Shown piece after piece: positions 12,901 to 23,400 of a DNA stretch of 64,000 nucleotides. Position 1 is the stretch's first letter, and every line of letters starts with the position of its first letter. The notes beneath the pieces are model-generated. The model did not search any database and was not told where the DNA came from. It saw only the letters and a program-made list of their open reading frames with translations. The DNA lies in NCBI GenBank assembly GCA_949987565.1, contig OX465116.1:1155001-1219000 (forward strand), read 5' to 3'. Source of the DNA: Luidia sarsii. Lineage: Eukaryota > Echinodermata > Asteroidea > Paxillosida > Luidiidae. The position numbers and the translations under genes are program-made.

Positions 12901-13550
12901 AGTGATTTGTCTGGGGTTAATCTGGTTCCCTTCCCATCGGGTTACCAGCGAATACACGGAACTGATCGGGCGTGATGTCTTTTGATTTAATCGAGTTGAT
13001 TCAATATTTTCTTAGTTGAAACCATTACTAGAATTTACAGCAACAAATTAACAGCTCTTCTCAGAGACAAAATTTTCCAGGAAAAAGACATTCAAAAGGA
13101 TTGAACCTTTTCTTTCCCTTTGCAAAATCTGCGGTCATTCATTCAAAATAATACAAAGTTCCTCTTGGTCATTTCTCAAAAAATAATGAATCTATTACTT
13201 CTTTGATTATAGACCAGTCATAGTCAGTAAACGATTTGCAATGATTGCATTTTATGAAGGAGATTTCTGTCACATAGAATAATTTTGGAAAGTCAGATGA
13301 ATTGAAATTACTCACCCCAGCTCTTTCCACCTCTTCCCATGACTTCTCTCTTTTCCTTGTTCCACATGAAGTTGCAGAAAGCGCGCCATCCGTTCCCAAA
13401 CTCGGTGATTTTTCTACTGAACCACATTTGGATTCTTTCTTTCGGCGTTGGTTCATGATCAGCGGGCGCGTCGCCCTCTCCTACGGGGGCGACCGCGGCG
13501 TTGTCCGGCGCGTTGGATGGCCCGGCGCCCGCTTGATCCACGACGATCAT
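9680..13550 (-). CDS. ATP1B: Na+/K+-ATPase subunit beta (six coding exons)
   Basis: The beta subunit is a type II membrane glycoprotein that pairs with the catalytic alpha subunit, is needed for its folding and delivery to the plasma membrane, and tunes K+ affinity. Exons, read on the minus strand: 13,550-13,316; 12,423-12,295; 11,822-11,712; 11,297-11,113; 10,897-10,781; 9,967-9,680. All junctions are GT-AG and in frame, giving 1,065 nt and 354 aa, longer than the usual roughly 300 aa because of an N-terminal extension. Diagnostic features: cytosolic WNKEKREVMGRGGKSW, one membrane helix (about residues 82-105), an extracellular PTY...PPG segment, six cysteines (EDC, RFC, GPC, QPC, FTCYA, LEC) matching the three conserved disulfides, and glycosylation sites NQS and NTS. 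The ATG at 13,550 is the first in frame after an upstream in-frame TAG. Which beta paralogue it matches best cannot be judged here. Confidence 0.95.
10781..10897 (-). CDS. ATP1B: ATP1B exon 5
   Basis: 39 codons in phase 0 between a CTTTAG acceptor and a GCG|GTGAGT donor (residues 221-259). Begins VWGWIPESYT and ends IIFTCYA, supplying the fifth conserved cysteine and an NTS glycosylation site. Confidence 0.93.
11113..11297 (-). CDS. ATP1B: ATP1B exon 4 (cysteine-rich ectodomain)
   Basis: Residues 159-220, from a CCAAAG acceptor to an AAG|GTGAGA donor. Contains four conserved cysteines (HEDC, QRFC, LGPC, AQPC), an NQS glycosylation site, and the family hallmark ending in GLNK. The acceptor tract is weak, but phase and homology fix it. 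Confidence 0.92.
11385..11540. repeat. (AAC)n trinucleotide repeat in ATP1B intron 3
   Basis: About 150 bases of AAC/CAG-type triplets on the plus strand (GTT on the gene's sense strand) within the 414-bp intron between exons 3 and 4. Produces poly-Asn, poly-Thr and poly-Leu open frames that are not genes. Confidence 0.95.
11712..11822 (-). CDS. ATP1B: ATP1B exon 3
   Basis: Acceptor CTTTGCAG, donor GAAG|GTAAAG, residues 122-158 (GLNLVPFPDNYRIEY onward). It continues the PPG motif of exon 2 into the acidic membrane-proximal ectodomain. Confidence 0.9.
12295..12423 (-). CDS. ATP1B: ATP1B exon 2 (transmembrane helix)
   Basis: Acceptor TTGCAG, donor CTG|GTAAGA, residues 79-121. Encodes KIGLFYLCFYLCLAGFWAAM, the single membrane span, then ERPTYNSMITPPG, closely following the family pattern. 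Confidence 0.95.
12540..12590 (-). repeat. Fragment of the GATCCTAGCAGGACC repeat
   Basis: Reads CGACCTTTCAATCATAGCAG then GAGCCTTTCTTAAAGG, a diverged copy in ATP1B intron 1. Confidence 0.5.
13316..13550 (-). CDS. ATP1B: ATP1B exon 1 (start, cytosolic tail)
   Basis: ATG at 13,550 to a TGGG|GTGAGT donor, residues 1-78 plus one base. The first 40 or so residues are Ala/Pro/Asp-rich and unlike the short vertebrate tail. From WRAFCNFMWNKEKRE onward it is the conserved juxtamembrane region. The frame is open further upstream but has only a TTG there, before a TAG. Confidence 0.9.
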
Positions 13551-15300
13551 GATGTCGGAGTCCTTAAGTTTTATCGGAGTTTCTGGCGAGAAATTCAGCA
13601 ACCGGTGCGATCTCTGAGTTGGTCCTCGGTCCGAAAACTACCGCCCTGATCTGCATGAACTATTTTATGGACTTCACTTCCTTTAAAGGGCGTGTTAAAT
13701 CGTGAACAAACAAAACAATCTGAAAACTTTATTCTTTCCCCCTAGTTTCGAAACTGAAAGACTTGACCCAAGTGTTGTACGTCAGCGTGACGTCAGCTAT
13801 CATTAGTACGTTTTTGTCACTAATTAGACTTTTTTGAAGAATGAATCTAATAATGATTGCTTGTATGACACTGTCATACGTTAGTTCCTTTAATGTTATC
13901 TTTCCTTGCAGTGACTTGCATACCGGAAGGATGTGGCCTTCATATCCAGTAAATTTCCGCATACATTGTGATCTGAGGTGAAGGGTTTTTATTCCAATGA
14001 TTGTGCAATAGGGATTGCATTTATCAAATCGGCGATGTAGAACACAAATACACAAATAAGGTTCTTTCCGTCGTTTATATCTTTGCTTATTATTGTGTTC
14101 ATTGATATTAATTCAGCCCAGTCGAAATTTACCGCATCATAAAAAAAGCCAAACTTTTATAGGACGCCCTCTATTGGTGGGAATTTTCCGCGCTAACCGC
14201 GCCCTCTATTGTTTGGAATTAACCATCCAACGAACTTTACATCCGGGCTATTTACATCCGGCAAGCTGTGCATTTCCTATACCAACCCCTCCCCCAAACA
14301 TATTTTGAGCAGTCACTATTTTGAGAAAACTGAACAAGAGCAGTTCTTTTGTATTTAAGTGGCAGAGAACTGGGATGATGGCAAGGTTAAAAGCAACAAA
14401 ATTTGTCATTCACTTCATACTGATGTGAGTGGAATTGTGGATTCACTTTCATCCGCCGAACGAGCTTCACTCACAAAAATCAAAAAGTTGTTGCAACTTT
14501 TTTTCCCGACGTAAATATTTCTCTGTAGCGCCCTCTCGTGGTTTTTGCGCGTCTTAATTTGGAATCGGTAAATCGCTTGGTACGTACATGTACATGTATC
14601 GATACATGTGTACAATAACAAGGTGATATGTGACTTTGCAATGAAAATAATTACTTGTATGCCTTAATAAGGGAAGGAGGGCAATGAACGGTCTCTGTAC
14701 TGGTAAAAATATATATATTTAGCTATGAATGCTGATCAAAACACCAATTTACGTTCTGAGTGAGAACTTTCAAAATACATTTTCCCAAGAGGGCGCTAGC
14801 ACAAAATAATCTGAAAATAAAATCGTGTTTTTTCCAGAAACCTCAATTCATTTACGTCTGACAGGGCATGCATATATTATGCCATGTCTCATAGATATCT
14901 TTGCTTAGATACTTTGGAGGAAATTTGCGCAAAATAAGAGTAAAAATGACACAAAACAAGACATCTTTTGACTCATTGATCCTGCCGTGGGGCGCTATAG
15001 TGGTCTAAATGGGCGCTTTTTATCGCCCAATGTAACGTACGTGTAATGGCAAGGTTGGGCGCTTTGTAAAGGTCATAGTCTAATACATGTACCACACAAG
15101 CCGAATGGTGAACGGGTGTTGAACGTAACCAAACTCCTCCTCTTTCGGACGGCAAAAACAGAACCCAAATCTGTGCAACTCTGGAAAGATGGTACCAGAA
15201 CTTTGCCTAGCAGGGTCCTGGAGGTAACACCAAGCTGCCGGAATGTGACGGTGATGGGTAACGCTGAGGACGTGTAGTGTTTGGAGAAAAAAAACTAAAA
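13551..15300. other. Region between divergent genes, ATP1B upstream side
   Basis: This should include the ATP1B 5' UTR and promoter, but no TATA box, initiator or first non-coding exon could be fixed. No other gene was recognised. Minus-strand frames at 15,080-15,488 overlap the candidate ARHGEF7 promoter and show no family motif. Confidence 0.45.
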
Positions 15301-15328
15301 GTTTGAAGAATTGTTTCTGTTGGAGAGT

Positions 15329-15424
15329 GGCGGCCATCTTGCTTGGCGTTCCCATCAGAGAGACATTGTACAATACTTCCGGAAGTAATCGCTCCCCCAA
15401 AAAAGACTTCTGTGAATGGAGCCG
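15329..15424 (+). promoter_or_regulatory. Candidate promoter and non-coding first exon of ARHGEF7
   Basis: GGCGGCCATCTTG at 15,329-15,341 resembles a YY1 site. ACTTCCGGAAGT at 15,375-15,386 is a perfect 12-bp palindromic ETS/GABP-type site. A strong GCCG|GTAAGT donor follows at 15,425. YY1 and ETS sites close to the start site are typical of TATA-less housekeeping promoters. The acceptor would be TTTCCACAG at 16,993-17,001. This is inference; no transcript evidence is available. Confidence 0.4.
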
Positions 15425-16081
15425 GTAAGTTTCTCAAGACCTTCCATTTTTTGGTCAGCAGAATCTCGTGGTCAATGTGCTCTGTCATAATTAAGAGTTT
15501 ATGAGTTTTTTACGAGTGCTAAAGCTAGTCTAAAGTCGGGAAGTTCGTGAAATCAAAGTCCAAAAAGTTAGCTTGTTGAATTTTGTTATTCATTTCATGA
15601 TAAGGAAGTGTGTATTCTGCCGGCACCGGCATTCTTCTGCAAACGCTATTTTGCCGTTTCCCCTTACTGTGATTGGTTTTTTTTCTTGCTCCACTGGGAA
15701 AATATCAGAATAAGGGAGCGTTCAGCAGAATAGCATTTTCTGTGCATCTCCCATCGCCTTGCGATTGATCGGAAGATACAATGATTTTGATGAAACCAAC
15801 GTTTGTATCAATATCTTTGCTGGGGTGGGGGCACCAGTCAGAAGCTAATTGTTTTATTTGTTAAGTGCCATCATTTCTATGAGCCAGTTAGATTTGGGTT
15901 GTGGTAGATTTTCCCCAAGTAACTATGATATGAAGTCCTGTAAATTTCTACTGGCACTTGGGAAGTAGAGGAGTAGAAGGTAGAATAATGATTCTATTAT
16001 CTGTGACCATACATTGCCCCTCCCACTTCTGTTCAAATAGCCGGCTGACTGCTTGCATGACCACCAGTACTAGTATAAGTA

Positions 16082-16260
16082 ATCGCAGTGGCTGATGTTA
16101 CGGCAGTCGTCCGTGTGGTTCCCTGACTTGATTGTATTTCGTCAGCATTGCAGGCTGGTTGAACCAGTCTATTAGCTGATAGTCTGGTTCCAAGAGCTAA
16201 ACAAATACTGTAAAGTCAGGGAACCACATGGACGACTGCCGTAACAACAGCCACTGCGAT
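16082..16260. repeat. Foldback element, 47-bp arms
   Basis: Left arm 16,082-16,128 (ATCGCAGTGGCTGATGTTAC onward) and right arm 16,214-16,260 are reverse complements with two mismatches, around an 85-bp centre. Looks like a small non-autonomous inverted-repeat element in the presumed 5' intron of ARHGEF7. Confidence 0.85.
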
Positions 16261-17001
16261 AAGTATTAGTAGTTAGTTGGCTCAATAGCTGTAAATAGCT
16301 GTTTGATTTGAGCTAAAGGGTGCGAGTTCAATTCTGTTATTTTTTTTATTTTAAGTTCCTCATTCTTATGACGACCCAAATTTAATAATAGCCCTAACAC
16401 TTTGTGAATCAAGACGGACTTATTTTGTGCACTAGGTCGTTAACTCCTAGTCCTGCACATGTCTGTATTAGTGTATAGCACTGGGTTTGGTTGTCTGGAA
16501 AGGAAGTTTAAAGACTGTAATTTGGACATGACCTTTGTGCCCGAACACTTTCTTTCACTGGTGCCCTTTGACCTCTGCCATTGTGAAATGGCTGTCTTCA
16601 ATATTCATAACCATTTTCAAGGTCATTTTTAATCATGGTCCTAAACTAAAAGCTTCAGAAAACAATCCATGGAAGGTTGTGGTAATTTGAAGGTGTCAGG
16701 TAGTGTATCCTTTGAGTTAAATATAATCACAGATTATCAAAGGATTCATTGATCAGCCTGACATCTTGCTCTTTCCAAAATGGCAACCCTTGATTTAAGT
16801 TGAATGATTACTTTTTCTAGAATAACTATCAGCTCTTTTGAAGATATTTGAGCATATTATCATAGCTGTACCCCATGTTGCAAATAATTGGTACAGTGAG
16901 TCAGTTTATGATGTAGGCCTAACTAACAGTAACAGATTTTAATTTTGTTTTTTGTTTGTTTGTTTTTTCTCTTCCTCCTCCTCCACTCCTAAGTTTCCAC
17001 A

Positions 17002-17238
17002 GGCCAGACTGCGGTCATATCCTGCCCACTGTCCCTCCCCGTAACACCCTCTCTCCACCGCAACATGTCAGATCCTATAAACGCCAAGCCACAACCCCCA
17101 TAAATACCCCTCTTTTTTCCCCTTTTTTTTTTTAAACTCAATTCTGAATAACCGTCAAAGAAGACAGGCTGTTTCGCTCCTCCTGTACCCAAAAACCAAA
17201 AAACTTAGAGAAAGAGAAAGCTAGGGAAATCTGACACC
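17002..17238 (+). other. ARHGEF7: 5' UTR of ARHGEF7 with short uORF
   Basis: A pyrimidine-rich stretch ending TTTCCACAG (to 17,001) looks like an acceptor. Sequence from there to the ATG at 17,239 would be 5' UTR. It contains a 12-codon upstream frame (17,065-17,103, MSDPINAKPQPP, stop TAA). The exon boundary is predicted only. Confidence 0.45.
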
Positions 17239-17461
17239 ATGACTACCACAACGACGATGACCGAGTTCATGGCGGACTGGACGATCAAGCTGGTCAAGGC
17301 CAGGTATACCTTCAAAGGAGAAGGGGATGATACACTGCCCTTCAGCAAAGGAGACGTCATCTCTGTCACGCAGATCGTGGACGGAGGATGGTGGGAAGGG
17401 ATGTGCAACGGACAGATCGGCTGGTTCCCCAGCAACTTTGTCCGCGACGTCAAGCCAGTCG
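17239..17461 (+). CDS. ARHGEF7: ARHGEF7 exon 1 (SH3)
   Basis: ATG to donor TCG|GTAAGT, 74 codons plus one base. After a Thr-rich start it holds a whole SH3 domain: KARYTFKGEGDDTLPFSKGD, GGWWEG and GWFPSNFVRDVKPV. In PIX proteins this domain binds the PAK proline motif. Confidence 0.96.
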
Positions 17462-20400
17462 GTAAGTCTGCCCAAAACTAGTTCCCCGCTTTCAGGGCTC
17501 GAAATATCCACTGGACCATGGATCGAGGCTGATTGTGATTTTGGCGTCAGTCTAGTGCCCAGTTTGCCGGCACTTTACTTGACCAGCTGTCTAGTGTTTT
17601 TTTTCTTGCACCATGAACAAAATGACGTTCAGTCACTCGGATAAATTGTAAAAATTGTTCAGGTCCAGTAAGATTCTTCAGTTGATAGACCTGTTGTCTA
17701 GTTCATTTTTTCATGAAATTTGAGCCCTTGGTCTTTAATATAGACTTTCAAAATAGCTCCTCTTCACAGCCAGACTCCCTCTCAAAAGAGATGACTTACA
17801 TGGTGTCACTGCAAATCTTCCACCTTAACTGTAGCTGATGTGTCCAGTATACTTGCATTATAAATATATGGGGCTGAATTTCACAAAGCCTTGGGATACG
17901 TCATAACTCAATTTACGATGGATAACCCATCGTAACTTGTGATTGGTCGTATCGTGCATCGCTCATCGTCTAGCAATCTTTCTTACGTTATGAGGAATCA
18001 ACCACAGGCCTCATATGCGCCAGCTGTACATAAATGCAAAAAAACCCATGTTTTTAAATTATTGGCCCTAAGGTCATTTGATGCCCCGATGAGTTGGCCT
18101 TGGTGGCCTGTGCAATATTAATGACAGCCAAAGTGGCCTGTCCCCCTTTTTGGGGGGCTGAAGATCGCGAATTATTTGTGAGGGGCAGGAAATAAGCTTT
18201 ATATTGATGCATGTTTGACCTCTGCATGTTTGACCATTCCTGAGATATATTGAAATTATGTAGTGATATGTATCTGTCAGAAAATTAAACACCTTAAATG
18301 GAGAGATGGCAAAATTTTAAACATTTTACTGGCAGATAAAAGTGGCAAGGTGAAGCTCACATATTCTTCGTCTTTATTGATGGAATTGAACGGTTCTTCC
18401 AACTTATTATGAAAGAATGGACATCAACAGTATCAAACCGGAGAAAAAAAACCAAGAAATCCAAAATGTTATTAAGCACAAAGGCATGGCGCGACTTAAG
18501 GGCCTTTTTTTGCAGAGCGGGTCACATTTATGAAGGTTGTAATTTGTTGTATGGTGTACATGATAATGATCATGGATCGTGAGTGCCGGCCATTTGTATG
18601 AACTGATTGGCATCTGTGCCGTCTCCCTCCACGTTTTTTTTTGGGGGGGCCAACCTTGTCTGCCAAGCGTGTCATTGGAGTCCCTTGATAACTAATCAAA
18701 CATCTGTTATGCATATAACGTCGGCGCGGTACACCTCAAGTCTCTTTTTTCTCGGGAGGGGGATTTTAGTTGCCTGATATTTGGGTGATCATGATCCCCG
18801 TTTGGCCTGAAGAAAAAAAACCTGAAATTCATGACCTTGCATTTTTTCAGGAGATCATTTGTGGTTTTGCAAAAGCACCTACCGTTGTGCAGTACATGCA
18901 TGATGCATAGAGCAAAGAATTCGCTCTATGGATGTTCATGACAAGGTACATGTGTATCAATGACATGGTACACTGTACATTTACTTGAACAATTGTGTAG
19001 CCCTACGCTGTATGTAAGCATCATTTTACTAAGTCTATAGTCGTAAAAATTAGTGTGCCTTTGAGAAAGATCCTGCTAGGATCAAAACGTCAGGCCCACT
19101 AACTTTTAAGATTTGCATGTTGATAATTTTAGTCAGTAAGCAGTTTGCAACATTTTTGTATATCACTTTACATGTAAGTCTATAGTCTATGTACAATGTG
19201 CTGTACATGCATTGTACATGCACGCATCAGACACTTATTTTGCATTAGTACAGTATGTAGTTGTACAGTACATGTGCACCAGGTACATATGTACATGTAC
19301 TGGTACCAGTGAAACAAGTTCTCATCTTGTGTCCTAGTTCTTCCCATCCAGTATTGGTCCTCCTCACCCACCAGGGATGTTGCAAATAGTCTTCCATTGC
19401 CCCAGACAATCTCAAACTGTCGTTTGGCCTCAGGGCCACTGCTCTAATGTACATGTACCATACTTTCAATTCTGACCCAAAAACCACTCCCATCTTAGGT
19501 TGGGAACCATCCAGGTTGTCTCTGGGTGGTACGGATTGATGAGTGTACAACACATGGCATGTATATACTGTAGGTACAGTACATTGTAGATTGTACACAT
19601 GTATCTTATCCAGTAGCCACCTCAAGCTTCACCCTTGCCCTGTCCAAATCCCAGTGGATTTGGCCTAATCACCTACATGTACATTAGTCTTCTGCCATGT
19701 GCCAAGAAATCAACCCATTGCCTGTTGTAGCTTGTGTACACACATGCATGTAACCGTGCAGGTACACACAACACATGTACATCTACACTCTACAGTATTG
19801 TAGCTGGATGATGTACTGTACATTGTACCATCTTTCTCCTGATTGTACCAGTACAGTGCATGTACATGTAACTGCCCTAAAATTGGAAAGTAAAGTACAT
19901 GGTAATTGGTATGCACGTACGTACACGTGTGCAGTACGTATGTATGCTGTATGTGTGTGTAAATGTAAAACGATACTTGCTATGAAGGTTAATGTCCATA
20001 TATGTAGGCTCTTCCATTCTGTGCCAACGCATGATGTAACTGTACATGACGGGTACATGTCTGTACATGCATGGTACATGTATGTAAGTAGTATAAGTAC
20101 ATGCACAGTGCACCTACTGAGTCTGAACGTGGAGAAATGTACACCTGTATGTTCATGTGCACTCTTGTGTAGTGTACACGTACACAGGCCTGCACGTACA
20201 TGTATACATATACAGTAAATGTATGTACTGTACAGTATGTGCAGTACAGGTACACTGTACATATACATGTATGTATGTGCATTATGATTAATAACATGTA
20301 CATAACACGTACAAACATACAGGTATACGTCTGTACATGTTTATACATGTACATGTACATGTGTACATGTGTACATGTACAGCATAATGTAAACTGTACA

Positions 20401-23400
20401 TTGTACCCAGTAGGTACATGTGCATGTACGTACATGTACATTAACTATCCATGATCATGTACTGTAGATTGTACAGTGTACATGTTGTACATGTATATCA
20501 ACTCCCATACAATTACAATACATGTGCTACATATAATGTACATGTGTAGCTAGCTGAGCCTAACTGTGATACACACCACAGAATTCATTTCCTTGTTTGG
20601 ATATTTTGTTCGGGCCTTACTAGTACTAGTACTAATGTAATAAGCCTACACAGCCTGGGTCTATAGTAACGACTCATACAATAGATGCATGTCTGCCGAT
20701 CAATGAACAGATAGATGTAATGTAATTACATTGTACAACGTACAGTACTGAGTACTATACATGTAGTACAATCTACAATGTACTGTACATACATATTGTA
20801 CAATGTAGATTGAAGTCCAGATCAGATGAGTGGGTCTATTGTGCACAGGCTTTGCAGTGTAGGTATATTCTAATAGGCATTGTATTGTGTGATTTCCAAT
20901 AAACCTGTAAGTGCTGTACTGAGTACATGTTATGTACATGTACCTTGTGCATTGTAACAAGGAAAATGTACATGTACATATTTAATTATGTACTGTAGGC
21001 CTACTGTACATACATGTACAGTGTATATACATACGTGTACACGTACAGGTATGTACAATCTATGTACATTGTACAGTATCATACATTATTACAGTAGGTT
21101 TACATGTAGTTCTTCATGCACTTGTGTAGGTGGGTAATATCCTAACATTAATATTTATAAGCCCATGGCTTTTTGTCTTCAGAATACTCAATGCACACTG
21201 CACATGTAGATGAAAATGATATGCATTTAGCAGCCCAAGCTATTGTGAATGGCTAACCAAGCATTCAGTTGTTTTCACGGAACAAGGATGTCACTCCAAA
21301 ATGAAAACAGGAATTGTGGTGCATTGACTTTATAAGCATCCTGCTCCTTGGATGAAGTGGGAGTTGGTCAGATCCTTTCCGTGGATGTAGTGGTTATACA
21401 TGTACCAATTCCCAAACAGGCTAGTTGCAAAGTGCTACAACTGTAGTGATGAGTTACTGTACTTGTCATTCTGATTGAAGACTGGTTCCTTTTCAGAGCC
21501 AGTCCACATATGGATGACAGGGAGCCCTCTATTGGCAGAAATTCTCCACTGTCCTGTACATTTACATTACACCTCACCTCACCTTACATCTCACCAAGTC
21601 GAATGAAGAAGGTATCCCCCATCTAATCATACCCTTACATGTAAATATGTACACTGGACCTGTGGTAACCAGTATGGAACCCTACCCCTACCCCCCCCCC
21701 CCCAAAAAAAGGGAGAATCCGAGAAAGATACATTTAGGCCTACATGTACATGTATGAAACGATCCACACATACAGTCATTTACAGAGGGTACATGTATCA
21801 GTGTAGCAGTCATTATGACACAGATACATTGCACACATGCAACAGATGTTAAGAGACATTTCAACTGTCCCTGGTCACCGCAAAGAGGGAGGATTAGTAA
21901 TGGCAGGGGACCAGGGAGGAGGAGGAGGGGAGTGAGACTGTAAGTAAGATGGGCATTTAAAGACTTCCCGTACCTAGCCCGCCCCTCCACCCAACATGAC
22001 AGTTACTGGCAATGGCTGAAGGCAAGTGCGTGCCAGCATTGCTGGGCCATGACTGGTCTTAATGGGCTTTCCTTTGCCCACCCCTGTGATTCACTGCCAA
22101 CATTGCCTTCCATCAAGCACTCCTGCCTCATGCATCAGAGGTGAGGCTTGGCATGGTGGGATCGCAATGTCAGGAGCCTTCCTTTTGAGAAAGATACTGC
22201 TAGGATCATACATACATTTAAACTTCAAGCCCACTTTTCCTTCTACGTATTTGTTGAGAATTGTTTTTTGAACTCCTCTAAACCAGGTTTACATTATAAC
22301 AAATGGTTGTTCACACGGGAAACAGGTGCATGATCCCTGGAGAGAGACATCCATGTACAGCATGTAATGGTTAGATACTTCTGGCTGCCAACCCCACCCC
22401 AGGAGGGATAATTATACCAAAGAGCTACGAACACATTGTAAATGTACAAGTACAGTATAAACCTGTAGAGAGTTTCTGCCTTCACATTCAATAATATACT
22501 ACATATACATGCATTATTCATGAGGAAGGCTACCAGGTGACCTTTGCAGCTCATGGATATTCATGAGCAGTGCCAGTGTTTCTACCGTCCAAACACAATA
22601 CTTGTACATTGTACATGTATCAGGCTTCGAGTTCACCCTCCAATACATAATTCATGAGTGAAGGCTGTCAGGTGACCTTCCCAAGAATGAATATTCATGT
22701 CACTGTGTACATTATTTGCAAGTACAGTACATGTATCCATGTACTAAAGTTCTTTGAAGACACTGCCCCTTTGTGGTTGCAGCTGCCCCTTTACTGCTCA
22801 AGGCAGGGTTAGCCCATTTTTCAACCCTGACATCATCCAGTTGATACCACCACAAACCCCCCCCCCCTCTCTCTCCCCATAGTCTCTATGTCTTCCTGTG
22901 TGTACATGTACATGCAGCCTTCTCTCCCTCCTCCTCCTCCTCCTCCCCTCCTCCCATATTGTATACACTGTACCCTGATCAGTATCCTGTAGTCTGGCTT
23001 TTGTGGCTGCAATAAATGCAGTAGTTTGTGGTGTGCAGCCGACAAGACCAACTGCTCCTGAATGGAAAGCTGCAAGTTTGTTTGACAAGTCGATGGAAAC
23101 CTTTCTTTCCCTGCCTTCAATGGTGGAATTATACATCAGCGTTTGTGCAGTGCGTGGGCTACCCACACAAATCTCTGAGTTTGAATCGCTCTGGCAGTCT
23201 GGCGTGGTCTGAACCAGTCAGGGTCAGGCCCCCCTTTTTTTTCTGGAAACGAGAGAAAGCGTGGAAAGTGTGAGAAAATAAATTGAATTTGCACAGCTTT
23301 GACATTCAATACGCCTGGCTCTCAGTGGCCTGTATTAGTCTAGGGTGTGGGTAGCTTCAAAGCAATGGGGGACCTGGTCTCCTAAGACACCGTTACTATT

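Noticed and set aside
13551..13601. Upstream start for ATP1B at 13,601
   Set aside because: The codon there is TTG, not ATG. The first in-frame ATG after an upstream TAG is at 13,550.
15080..15488. Minus-strand protein-coding gene between ATP1B and ARHGEF7
   Set aside because: The overlapping frames show no family motif, and the same DNA is better explained as promoter and first exon of ARHGEF7.
19775..20454. Several Tyr/Cys/Met/His-rich frames of 80-160 codons
   Set aside because: They come from the TGTACATG word bias and occur on both strands at once.
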